Of a stretch of 14,008 bases of DNA, positions 6,597 to 14,008 are shown piece by piece (the stretch's first letter is position 1; every line of letters begins with the position of its first letter). The notes beneath the pieces are model-generated. The model made no database searches. It was given only the letters and a program-made list of their open reading frames with translations, and was not told where the DNA came from. The translations under genes were made by a program, and so were the position numbers. This DNA is from an uncultured Porphyromonadaceae bacterium (GTDB lineage Bacteria; Bacteroidota; Bacteroidia; Bacteroidales; Muribaculaceae): positions 1 to 14,008 of the forward strand of contig UQKE01000054.1 of NCBI GenBank assembly GCA_900541555.1. The letters are read 5' to 3'.

Positions 6597-7665
6597 TCAT
6601 TTGCCACACATCCAAGACGTGAAACAAGGAAAAAACCTTTTCATTACAGCATAAATCGCAACACCGACAGCACCGATAATGACCGGCAAAACAATAAAAA
6701 GAAAAATCAGCATAGCAGAAGATTCCGGCTGTATATAACGAACACAAATTTTTGACAAAAAGAGCAACGGCAAACCATGATAAGCGTAAACTAAGAACGA
6801 ACTGTCTTCCAACCAAGCCCTACGCCGGATATTTTTAGTTTTCACAATCCAGCCAGCCCAAGCAAAACAAGCCCCAAGGCCGAAAAGGATTCCTAATTTA
6901 TGCAAATATTCTCCCGACGGGAAACCGACCAACAACATTGCGATCCCCGCAATCATAACAAGAAAATAAGCGGCAGCCGACATTTTACGGTATGGCAACA
7001 CCTTTTCTACCACATCGACTTTATTTATGCCAAACCAAGCTCCTGCGGTAAAGAAAAACAACCCCACAAGAAAATTTGTAGGCGTCCCGAAAATCAACCA
7101 GCACGCAGCCAACAATACGACACCATAAATACGGCACATTTTTACAAACAAGCAAATCAACGGAGTCCCGATAGAAAGACATATCAAATCCCTGAGAAAC
7201 CATAACGGAAGATTGACCGGACCTCCGTCCTTGAAGTTCCAAAAGCAAGAAAGCCAATCTGACATTGTAAAATCAGCGACAAGCTTCATCTGACCCGACA
7301 TCATTGACGGGACAACCATTTGTGCCATAAAATAAAAACCGACAACCACTAAATTCCAGAAAATATAAGGCACAACTAACGATTTAAAACGTTTCTTGAT
7401 TTTTCCCAAATAAACGTTTTTGGAAAAATCGTCGTAATAAAAAAAACAAGAACCCTGAAATAAAGAAAAACAACGGCACCCCTATCCGCGCTATCCCCTC
7501 CACAAATGAAAATCGGAAAATTTCATAGAGCGACGTGCCGCCTTCCACGACAATACTGCCGTCCTACCATCTTCCTAACACGACATGAATGTAAATAATA
7601 ACAAATATCATCGGAAATCGAAGTGCCGATATCGTCTTAGACAACAAACTCGTATTAATAGCCAT
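6597..7665 (-). pseudogene. Acyltransferase-3 family membrane protein, disrupted by a stop codon and a frameshift
   Basis: Reading the minus strand from the ATG at 7665, translation gives MAINTSLLSKTISALRFPMI and then HVVLGRW followed by an in-frame TAG (7564-7566). The same frame continues with YEIFRFSFVEGIARIGVPL and FFFISGFLFF up to a run of eight T (7439-7446 on the plus strand). Beyond it the sequence resumes in another frame as YYDDFSKNVYLGKIKKRF and runs to the stop at 6597. Removing one T restores one frame of 355 codons plus stop, the usual family length. Motifs fit the integral-membrane O-acyltransferases (acyltransferase 3/OafA type): ISALRFP, RIGVPLFFFISGFLFF, VVPYIFWN, LPLWFLRDL and FLVYAYHGLPL. 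Such enzymes acylate surface sugars. The rest is well preserved and a promoter remains, so inactivation looks recent. The segment appears more AT-rich than its neighbours. Confidence 0.85.
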
Positions 7666-7688
7666 TACAATTAGTTTAATTGAGGAAA

Positions 7689-7723
7689 CAAAGATAATGC
7701 AAATCGAGCGCAAAAGAGCCAAA
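7689..7723 (-). promoter_or_regulatory. Promoter of the acyltransferase pseudogene
   Basis: On the minus strand TTTG (7720-7723), a 23-bp spacer and TATCTTTG (7689-7696) match the Bacteroidota promoter. The -7 element ends 23 bp upstream of the ATG at 7665, so the leader would be short. Confidence 0.6.
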
Positions 7724-7981
7724 CTTGTTTGAACGGTTATGCCGAGATGCAGTTTATCTTATACAAATATTTAAATCGTATATTCTTTGTCAAAACAGTT
7801 TCTGTTTCAGTTGTCATTTTCCCAAACAAATTGGCAAGCCAATTCATCAAAAGAAGAAGCTTTGGCCACAACAATTTCCATGGCAAATCAAATTTTTGCA
7901 AATTTAGCGAAATCCCAAGGAAAACGACATCCCATATTCAAAAAAATCATGGCCCTGCGTTGTTCCCAACTTTGGCTCAAA
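7724..7981. other. Intergenic stretch between the divergent acyltransferase and lgt promoters
   Basis: No supportable gene is present. The open frames here are low-complexity and lack recognisable domains. The one clear structure is a dyad, AATTGGC-AA-GCCAATT, at 7829-7844, about 140 bp upstream of the lgt -33 element; its function is unknown. Confidence 0.5.
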
Positions 7982-8010
7982 TTGTCTTTATGGAAATTTT
8001 CGTATCTTTG
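7982..8010 (+). promoter_or_regulatory. Promoter of the lgt-mscS-uvrA operon
   Basis: A -33 TTG (7982-7984) and a -7 TATCTTTG (8003-8010) are separated by 18 bp. The transcript would start near 8017, about 16 nt before the lgt ATG at 8033. Confidence 0.7.
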
Positions 8011-8032
8011 TAAAATCTAAATAGCACTTATC

Positions 8033-8908
8033 ATGATAGCTCAAATCGCAAATTTCATAACTTGGCATTTCAATCCCAACCTAATATCCGAGCCCATCAC
8101 CATACGATGGTACGGAGCCATGTTTGCCATCGGCTTTATCGCAGGCGCGGCCATCATCGCAAAAATGTTCAAACACGAAGGCGAAAAAAGCAGCTGGGTC
8201 GACTCGCTGTTTATCGTCGTTGTCATCTGCACAATCATCGGCGCACGCCTCGGGCACGTATTTTTCTATGCTTGGGACTATTATTCGCAACATCCCGTCG
8301 AAATCCTGAAAGTATGGGAAGGCGGGCTTGCCAGCCATGGCGGCGCAATAGGAATACTCATCGGCATTATTTTCTATTCTTATTTTGTCACCAAACGCAA
8401 TTTCTTATGGACCGTAGACCGCTTGGTCGTGCCGGTAGCCCTCGTCGGAGGATTGATTCGATTAGGCAACCTCTTTAATTCCGAAATTTTCGGACACGCC
8501 ACGACAATGCCATGGGGCTTCTATTTTGTCGATTCCATGGAATGGAGAGAAATGTGCATGTTCTACGGCCAGAAAGTGGCATGCCACCCGACGCAGATCT
8601 ACGAAGCATTGTGCTATTTCGCCATTTTTGGATTGCTCATGTATTTGTATTGGCGCCGGAATGCAGAGGAGCGGCAAGGCTTGTTGAGCGGCATTTTCTT
8701 CGTCGCCGTTTTCGCGGCTCGCTTCCTCATCGAATTTGTCAAGAATCCGCAAGAGAGCTTCGAACTCGAAATGACATTAAACATGGGGCAGGTGCTCAGC
8801 ATCCCTTTCATCGTTGCCGGCATCATCTTGATCATCTATGCAATGCGCAATCCCCGCGTCCCCATCGAATACAAAAACGAATTTGCGCCGGAGACTAAAA
8901 AACGCTGA
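8033..8908 (+). CDS. lgt: Prolipoprotein diacylglyceryl transferase
   Basis: This 291-residue inner-membrane enzyme transfers diacylglycerol from phosphatidylglycerol to the lipobox cysteine of prelipoproteins, the first step of lipoprotein maturation. Seven or so membrane helices are visible. Conserved sites are SHGGAIG (residues 101-107), holding the catalytic-region His; the Lgt signature GGLIRLGNLFNSEIFG (139-154), with its key Arg at 143; HPTQIYEAL (185-193); and ARFLIEFVKNPQE (229-241), with Arg230 in the position of the second essential Arg. Length is normal. It is the first gene of a tightly spaced operon; the next start is 5 bp after its stop. The ATG at 8033 follows the promoter closely and precedes the first hydrophobic segment. 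Confidence 0.97.
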   Translation: MIAQIANFITWHFNPNLISEPITIRWYGAMFAIGFIAGAAIIAKMFKHEGEKSSWVDSLFIVVVICTIIGARLGHVFFYAWDYYSQHPVEILKVWEGGLASHGGAIGILIGIIFYSYFVTKRNFLWTVDRLVVPVALVGGLIRLGNLFNSEIFGHATTMPWGFYFVDSMEWREMCMFYGQKVACHPTQIYEALCYFAIFGLLMYLYWRRNAEERQGLLSGIFFVAVFAARFLIEFVKNPQESFELEMTLNMGQVLSIPFIVAGIILIIYAMRNPRVPIEYKNEFAPETKKR

Positions 8909-8913
8909 CACAA

Positions 8914-10083
8914 ATGGATCATCCCTTCTACGAAATAATGTCGCTCGACAATGTTCGTGAATTGAATCTCACGGAACGGCTCATCGGCATTGGCGCGATC
9001 CTCGTCCTTTGCATCATCGTCTACTTCGTTTGCAAGAAAGTGCTGATTCCGCTGATTCGCCGTTTCACCGGCAAGACAAGCACCACATGGGACGACCATC
9101 TCTTTAACGACAAAGTATTGTCAATCGCATGTGTCTTATTGCCGGTATTGGTGGCTTATGTATTCATTCCGTTTGTCTTTCGCGACAAACCGGTTGCCTT
9201 GTCGCTGATCGACAAAATATGCCTGATAACCATCATAATCATCAGCGTGCAACTCGTTTGCGCTTTCATATCCTCATTCCAAATCATCACTTCCGAATCG
9301 GAAGCCCTGAAAAAACGCCCGCTGAAAGGTTTGTACCAAATGATGAAAGTCGTGGTCATCTGCGTAGGCGTCATTCTCGGCATCAGCGTGTTGCTCGACA
9401 AAGAACCGAGCATCATACTCACGGGGTTGGGTGCTTCGGCTGCAATCATGATGCTGGTATTCAAAGATTCCATCATGGGATTGGTGGCCGGCGTGCTAAT
9501 CAATGTTTACGACATGTTGCGTCCGGGCGATTGGATTGTCATGGAAAAACACGGCGTGAACGGAATTGTGACAGAAGTGACCCTGAACATCGTCAAAATA
9601 CGGAATTGGGACAATACCATCGTCACCGTCCCGACCTACGCGCTTGTGAGCGAATCTTTCCAAAATTGGCGCGGCATGTGGGACGCAGGCGGCCGGAGGA
9701 TATCGGAAACAATCAACATCGACATTTCCTCCATCCGCACTTGCGATGAAAACGAAACGGAGAAATTCAAAGCCATGGCGGGCGATTGCCCGGAAACACC
9801 CGAACTCATAACCAATTTGTTTTTCTTCCGCTATTTCATGGAGAATTACTTGAAAACGCATCCATTGATCACTCCCAAACCCCATTTGATGGTCAGGCAG
9901 CGTCCGGCGTCAGCCCACGGGCTGCCCGTCGAAATATACTGCTTCACCACAAAAACCGAATGGACCGCATTCGAGCACGTCAAAGCGGAAATTATGGAAT
10001 TTGCATACGCTTCGCTCGGGAAATTCGGATTGAAAGCATTCCAAACGCCATCGGGCTCAGACATCTTAACGCTGAAAAATTGA
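8914..10083 (+). CDS. Mechanosensitive ion channel, MscS family (YbdG-like)
   Basis: This is a 389-residue inner-membrane channel protein. Hydrophobic segments lie near residues 22-42, 68-88, 101-122, 143-161 and the pore-lining helix at about 168-198 ([20 protein letters not shown]). The MscS beta-domain then follows: [19 protein letters not shown] (201-219), [12 protein letters not shown] (223-234), [20 protein letters not shown] (238-257) and a GGRRISETI segment (259-267). The NWDxTIxTVPTYAL and F-NWRGM-GGRRI patterns are those of the E. coli YbdG branch (miniconductance) rather than small MscS. Such channels open under membrane tension and relieve hypo-osmotic stress. Located between lgt and uvrA with gaps of 5 bp and 1 bp, it must be co-transcribed with them. 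The subgroup is assigned from motif memory. Confidence 0.92.
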   Translation: MDHPFYEIMSLDNVRELNLTERLIGIGAILVLCIIVYFVCKKVLIPLIRRFTGKTSTTWDDHLFNDKVLSIACVLLPVLVAYVFIPFVFRDKPVALSLIDKICLITIIIISVQLVCAFISSFQIITSESEALKKRPLKGLYQMMKVVVICVGVILGISVLLDKEPSIILTGLGASAAIMMLVFKDSIMGLVAGVLINVYDMLRPGDWIVMEKHGVNGIVTEVTLNIVKIRNWDNTIVTVPTYALVSESFQNWRGMWDAGGRRISETINIDISSIRTCDENETEKFKAMAGDCPETPELITNLFFFRYFMENYLKTHPLITPKPHLMVRQRPASAHGLPVEIYCFTTKTEWTAFEHVKAEIMEFAYASLGKFGLKAFQTPSGSDILTLKN

Positions 10084-10084
10084 C

Positions 10085-12883
10085 ATGGCACAGCAAAACA
10101 TCATCGCCAAAGGCGTACGAGTCAACAATCTGAAGAATATCAATGTCGAAATTCCACGGGGAAAATTTGTCGTTGTCACAGGACTCTCCGGCTCAGGGAA
10201 ATCGTCATTGGCATTCGACACGCTCTATGCCGAGGGCCAACGACGCTACGTGGAAAGCCTGTCGTCCTACGCTCGCCAGTTTTTGGGCCGGATGCAAAAA
10301 CCGGAATGCGACTACATAAAAGGATTGCCACCGGCAATTGCCATCGAACAGAAAGTAAGCACCCGCAATCCGCGAAGCACCGTAGGCACATCGTCCGAAA
10401 TCTACGACTATCTCCGATTGTTTTTCGCCCGCATCGGCAAAACATACTCGCCCGTATCGGGCCGTCTTGTCAAAAAACACACGGTAGACGACGTCGTCAG
10501 CCATGTCTGCAATTATCCGGAGGGCACACGCATTGCCGTGCTTGCCGAGCTATGCATTCCCAACGGGCGTTCAGTCGCCGAGCAACTCGACATATTGAAA
10601 AAAGAAGGATATTCGCGAATCGAAAAAAACGGCGAATTCATCCCGATCGACTCCTTGCCGGCAGGAACAGCTCTCGACGATTGCCATCTGCTCATCGACC
10701 GCCTTGCCGTCGCCGCCGGACAAGACACGCTCAGCCGCCTGACCGATTCCATCGAAACCGCATTCTACGAAGGCGACGGTATTTGCGTCATCAAAGCATG
10801 GCTCGACGACAAAATTGAAGAACGGCGCTTTTCCAAACGTTTCGAAGAAGACGGAATCCGCTTCATCGAACCCACCGAACAAATGTTCAACTTCAACAAC
10901 CCCTACGGAGCATGCCCCGTTTGCGAAGGATTCGGGAAAATATTGGGAATCGATGAAGATTTGGTTGTCCCGAACAAAGCTTTGTCGGTCTACGATGATG
11001 CCGTCGTGTGTTGGCGCGGCGAAAAGATGAGCGAATGGAAAAAAGCATTCATCCATGCCGCCACCCCAACGGGTTTTCCCATCCATCGCCCCTACTACCA
11101 ACTGACCGACAAAGAAAAAGACCTGCTTTGGCACGGAAATGGTTCGACGATCTACGGAATCGACGACTTCTTCCAAATGCTTCAAGAAAACCAATACAAA
11201 ATACAAAACCGCGTGATGCTTGCCCGCTACCGCGGCAAAACAACCTGCACGGAATGCAAAGGCAGCCGGCTCAGGAAAGAAGCGCTCTACGTGAAAATCG
11301 ACGGCAAAACAATTGCCGACATCGTGAAAATGCCGATTTCCGACTTGAAAGCATGGTTCGACGGCTTGACGCTCGACGATTACGAATCGAAAGTGGCGAA
11401 ACGCTTGCTCGCCGAAATCCGCACGCGGCTCGAATACCTCTGCAACGTAGGGTTGGAGTACCTTACGCTCGACCGACTTTCGTCGACGCTTTCCGGAGGT
11501 GAAAGCCAACGCATCAACCTTGCCACATCTTTGGGCAGCAACCTCGTCGGTTCGCTCTATATCCTTGACGAGCCAAGCATCGGCCTCCATTCGCGCGACA
11601 CCGAGAAATTGCTCCGCGTGCTTCGCAAATTGCAAAGTTTGGGAAACACCGTCGTAGTGGTCGAACACGACGAAGAAATCATGCGCGCGGCCGATTACAT
11701 CATAGACATCGGTCCTAACGCCGGACGGCTCGGCGGAGAAATCGTCTATCAAGGTCCTGTCGAGACGCTGGACAAAGCCGCCGACAGCCTGACCGTCCAG
11801 TACTTGACAGGCGAACGCAGCATCCCCGTGCCAAAGCTGCGGCGGCGCTCCCGTTATTCCATCGACATTCATGGAGCAGCACAAAACAACTTGAAAGGCA
11901 TCGACGTGAAATTCCCGTTAGGCGTCATCACCGTAGTTTCAGGCGTGAGCGGTTCGGGGAAATCGACGCTTGTACGCGATATCCTCTACAAGGCACTGTC
12001 GCGCAAAATCGGCGAGACAAGCGACATGCCCGGAGCGCATGCCGAACTCACGGGCGACATCGACATGATACGCAGCGTCGAATTTGTCGACCAAAACCCA
12101 ATCGGGAAATCCACAAGAAGCAACGCGGCCACCTACCTCAAAGCGTTCGACGAAATCCGGAAACTCTTTGCCGAGCAACAAGGAGCGAAACAAATGGGAT
12201 TCAATGCCGGATATTTTTCGTTCAACTCCGAAGGCGGACGCTGCGAAACATGCAAAGGAGAAGGCACGATCACCATCGAAATGCAATTCATGGCCGACAT
12301 CACCCTCACTTGCGAGGCATGCCATGGCAAACGATTCAAGCAAGAAGTGCTCGACATCGAATACCGAGGGAAAAATATCTATGACATCCTTGAAATGACC
12401 GTCAATCAAGCCATCGACTTTTTCAGCGAAACGAAAGGTGCAACCGAATCGAGAATCGTCAAGCGACTTTTGCCGCTCAAAGACGTTGGATTGGGGTATA
12501 TCAAATTGGGGCAATCGTCGTCGACGCTTTCCGGAGGAGAAAACCAACGCATCAAATTGGCCTATTTCCTAAGCATGGAAAAGCAAGAACCTGCCTTGTT
12601 TATTTTCGACGAGCCTACCACCGGCTTGCATTTCCACGACATCAACACCCTGCTGAAATCATTCAACCGGCTTATCGAGAAGGGACATTCCATCGTCATC
12701 ATCGAGCACAATATCGACGTGATCAAATGCGCCGACTATGTCATCGACATGGGGCCGGAAGGCGGCGACGAAGGCGGGCGCATCGTCTGCGCCGGAACTC
12801 CGGAAGAAATCGCAGCTTGCCCGCAAAGCTACACCGGGCACTTCCTCGCCGAAAAACTGCGACGCCCGTCCGGCAGCAAATAG
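10085..12883 (+). CDS. uvrA: Excinuclease ABC subunit A
   Basis: This 932-residue damage-recognition ATPase of nucleotide excision repair works as a dimer with UvrB. Two ABC modules are complete. Walker A motifs are GLSGSGKS (33-40) and GVSGSGKS (620-627). Signatures are LSGGESQR (469-476) and LSGGENQR (815-822). Walker B segments are [11 protein letters not shown] and [14 protein letters not shown], followed by VVVEHDEE and VIIEHNID. Zinc modules are intact, with Cys277/280 paired with Cys388/391 and Cys720/723 paired with Cys743/746. Length matches the family. The Asn in the second signature replaces the Ala of E. coli UvrA; I recall this as usual in Bacteroidota. The ATG lies one base after the mscS stop, so translation may be coupled. 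No SOS-type box or separate promoter is evident, so expression seems tied to the lgt promoter. No terminator is seen after the stop. Confidence 0.99.
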   Translation: MAQQNIIAKGVRVNNLKNINVEIPRGKFVVVTGLSGSGKSSLAFDTLYAEGQRRYVESLSSYARQFLGRMQKPECDYIKGLPPAIAIEQKVSTRNPRSTVGTSSEIYDYLRLFFARIGKTYSPVSGRLVKKHTVDDVVSHVCNYPEGTRIAVLAELCIPNGRSVAEQLDILKKEGYSRIEKNGEFIPIDSLPAGTALDDCHLLIDRLAVAAGQDTLSRLTDSIETAFYEGDGICVIKAWLDDKIEERRFSKRFEEDGIRFIEPTEQMFNFNNPYGACPVCEGFGKILGIDEDLVVPNKALSVYDDAVVCWRGEKMSEWKKAFIHAATPTGFPIHRPYYQLTDKEKDLLWHGNGSTIYGIDDFFQMLQENQYKIQNRVMLARYRGKTTCTECKGSRLRKEALYVKIDGKTIADIVKMPISDLKAWFDGLTLDDYESKVAKRLLAEIRTRLEYLCNVGLEYLTLDRLSSTLSGGESQRINLATSLGSNLVGSLYILDEPSIGLHSRDTEKLLRVLRKLQSLGNTVVVVEHDEEIMRAADYIIDIGPNAGRLGGEIVYQGPVETLDKAADSLTVQYLTGERSIPVPKLRRRSRYSIDIHGAAQNNLKGIDVKFPLGVITVVSGVSGSGKSTLVRDILYKALSRKIGETSDMPGAHAELTGDIDMIRSVEFVDQNPIGKSTRSNAATYLKAFDEIRKLFAEQQGAKQMGFNAGYFSFNSEGGRCETCKGEGTITIEMQFMADITLTCEACHGKRFKQEVLDIEYRGKNIYDILEMTVNQAIDFFSETKGATESRIVKRLLPLKDVGLGYIKLGQSSSTLSGGENQRIKLAYFLSMEKQEPALFIFDEPTTGLHFHDINTLLKSFNRLIEKGHSIVIIEHNIDVIKCADYVIDMGPEGGDEGGRIVCAGTPEEIAACPQSYTGHFLAEKLRRPSGSK

Positions 12884-12996
12884 AGCAAAAAATGGACGCA
12901 CTCCGCGCTTTCACCCATGGAAATACATTTCTTGTAAAGTTTTGAAAAAGAGCAGAAGATATTAAGAGGAAAATAAAGCAAGGCTAAAAGATGGGA

Positions 12997-13067
12997 TTTT
13001 ACAGTATCAACATAACACGAAATGATACTGTAAAAAAACAAGAGTGATACTGTAATTGGATACTGAA
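12997..13067. repeat. Cluster of GATACTGT-type repeats upstream of the hydrolase gene
   Basis: A perfect 13-bp inverted repeat (TTTTACAGTATCA at 12997-13009 and TGATACTGTAAAA at 13023-13035) is separated by 13 bp. A third copy, TGATACTGTA, lies at 13045-13054, 22 bp from the second, and a degenerate fourth, GGATACTGAA, begins at 13058. The cluster ends about 20 bp before the hydrolase ATG. Neither side of the inverted repeat carries a U-tract, so it is not a simple terminator; a multi-site operator is more likely. The regulator is unknown. Confidence 0.7.
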
Positions 13068-13085
13068 ACATCTCCAAAACGAACA

Positions 13086-13676
13086 ATGAGAACTGCAAAA
13101 ATCCTTTTCCTCCACGGCTTCTTTGCATCGGGCAGTTGCATACCTGCCCAAACGTTGAAACAAGCACTCAAAAGTAAAGCGGAAGTCCTCACGCCCGACC
13201 TCCCGCTGCATCCTCGCGAAGCTCTCACATTCATTACAAACCTTTGCGAGCGTGAGCATCCCCATGTGTTGGTGGGCAATAGCAACGGTTCTTTCTTGGC
13301 ACAGATCGTGGCATCTCGGTTGAGAATACCTGCCCTGTTGGGTAATCCCCATTTTGAAATGACCCATTTCCTTTCCGAACGTATAGGAGTGCATGAATAC
13401 AAATCGCCACGAGCAGACGGACGGCAACATTTCGTGATAGACCAACCGCTGATAGACGAATTTGCAGAGGTGCAAAAACACCAATGGGACGATTGCCGGC
13501 CGGAAATGACCGATCGCATTTGGGGATTATTCGGAGAAAATGACCATTTGGCTCACTTTGAACCGTTATTCTTGCAGCGCTATGCCCATGCTTATCACTT
13601 CCCCGGTGACCATACGCCTACGGCGGAAGAGGTGCAGAAGTATTATGTGCCGCTGGTGGAAAAACTTATAGAATAA
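13086..13676 (+). CDS. Small alpha/beta-hydrolase, YqiA/UPF0227-like esterase
   Basis: This is a 196-residue cytoplasmic protein. It opens with KILFLHGFFASGSC, the beta-strand and oxyanion-hole His-Gly-Phe of alpha/beta-hydrolases. The nucleophile elbow is VGNSNGSF with Ser66; the probable acid is Asp153 in FGENDH, and the catalytic His is His176 in PGDHTPT. The domain size and absence of a large cap resemble the E. coli YqiA esterase group, in which the elbow is usually GSSLGG; here GNSNGS is a divergent version. Substrate unknown. The ATG at 13086 is chosen because the fold starts at once; a TTG ten codons upstream lies in the repeat cluster. No clear TAnnTTTG promoter was found, so it may be read from its own unusual promoter or through from uvrA. 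Confidence 0.85.
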   Translation: MRTAKILFLHGFFASGSCIPAQTLKQALKSKAEVLTPDLPLHPREALTFITNLCEREHPHVLVGNSNGSFLAQIVASRLRIPALLGNPHFEMTHFLSERIGVHEYKSPRADGRQHFVIDQPLIDEFAEVQKHQWDDCRPEMTDRIWGLFGENDHLAHFEPLFLQRYAHAYHFPGDHTPTAEEVQKYYVPLVEKLIE

Positions 13677-13713
13677 GGTCACTTCCTATCCCATAAAACG
13701 GGAAGAAGTGACC
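13677..13713. terminator. Hairpin between convergent genes, probable bidirectional terminator
   Basis: GGTCACTTC (13677-13685) pairs with GAAGTGACC (13705-13713) over 9 bp, and an inner CCC/GGG pair follows. It starts immediately after the hydrolase stop codon and ends 7 bp before the stop of the minus-strand gene. The flanks are only weakly U-rich in either direction, so it may work through stalling or mRNA 3'-end protection. Confidence 0.65.
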
Positions 13714-13720
13714 CTAACAT

Positions 13721-13999
13721 TTAATCTTCCATAGATTCCCCAATTAGACGCAAAGTTTCTTTCTTATACTCTCTACGATTGTACTTCTCCCCTCTGCATA
13801 TCCAGCAGCTGCATGGAGTTCCCGTAGATTGATAAACCTTTGCCCATTTGTCCTTTGCCAGTTCGAACCAATGTGGATGTTCAACCACACTTCCATCCTC
13901 ATGGATAATAGGATGTCCGTAAACGGCATAAAGAATCATACGGGCCTTAAACACGCGCGCCATTTGCTGGCGTCTCCAAAATTTGTTTCTTTTGTCCAT
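13721..13999 (-). CDS. Small basic protein of unknown function with a CxCWxC motif
   Basis: The frame encodes 92 residues, starting MDKRNKFWRRQQMARVFKAR. It is rich in Arg and Lys at both ends, has an HPHWFELAKDKWAKVY segment (41-56), and then TGTPCSCWICRGEKYNRREY (59-78). Cys63, Cys65 and Cys68 with Trp66 form a CxCWxC cluster that could bind metal or act in redox; His41 and His43 are possible further ligands. I recall similar CSCWxC small proteins annotated as hypothetical in many bacteria, but no function. The basic character suggests a nucleic-acid contact (inference). The start at 13999 lies 9 bp from the window edge and the frame stays open upstream, so a longer protein is not excluded. 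It converges on the hydrolase gene. Confidence 0.75.
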   Translation of the reverse strand: MDKRNKFWRRQQMARVFKARMILYAVYGHPIIHEDGSVVEHPHWFELAKDKWAKVYQSTGTPCSCWICRGEKYNRREYKKETLRLIGESMED

Positions 14000-14008
14000 C
14001 GTCTCTTT

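Noticed and set aside
7725..8020. Overlapping plus-strand open frames of 60-94 codons upstream of lgt
   Set aside because: They overlap the lgt promoter, show no domain or good start context, and have low-complexity Phe/Lys-rich translations.
10571..11884. Long open frame antisense to uvrA (437 codons)
   Set aside because: It is a shadow of uvrA codon bias with no recognisable motif.
12997..13067. LexA/SOS box in the GATACTGT repeat cluster
   Set aside because: CTGT and ACAG are present, but in the wrong orientation and spacing for the known LexA palindromes.

Overview
The window looks like chromosome from a member of the Bacteroidales. Four predicted promoters carry the Bacteroidota -7 element TAnnTTTG, start codons follow A-rich leaders without clear Shine-Dalgarno sequences, and the gene content fits: a methylmalonyl-CoA epimerase/decarboxylase pair, an EEVK-ended DnaK, and a UvrA with LSGGENQR in its second half. 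A mid-GC family such as Muribaculaceae or Barnesiellaceae is possible, but that is inference and the species cannot be named from this sequence alone.

Layout. (1) Positions 1-1890, minus strand: mce (epimerase) then mmdA (carboxyltransferase subunit, cut by the left edge), part of the succinate/propionate pathway. (2) Positions 1891-2179: a divergent control region. (3) dnaK on the plus strand with a strong terminator. Its leader has a canonical sigma-54 (-24/-12) promoter, a CTGAC-N5-GTCAG palindrome upstream and a stem-loop at the predicted transcript 5' end; this is the most notable signal in the window. (4) Positions 4150-5600: a lone rhuM-family accessory gene with two near-perfect palindromes, one in its leader and one in its coding sequence. 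(5) An EamA-type transporter with its own promoter, ending directly against a convergent acyltransferase-3 pseudogene that carries a stop codon and a one-base frameshift. (6) lgt, an MscS/YbdG-like channel gene and uvrA, tightly packed in one plus-strand operon. (7) A small serine hydrolase gene preceded by a cluster of GATACTGT-type repeats, a shared hairpin terminator, and a convergent small unknown gene with a CxCWxC motif at the right edge.

The core genes cover carbon metabolism (mce-mmdA), protein folding (dnaK), lipoprotein maturation, osmotic safety and DNA repair (lgt-mscS-uvrA). Accessory or decaying material (rhuM, acyltransferase pseudogene, CxCWxC protein) sits between these blocks. 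I see no transposase, integrase, CRISPR array, tRNA or rRNA. I do not see a complete new multi-gene system; the promising leads are regulatory.
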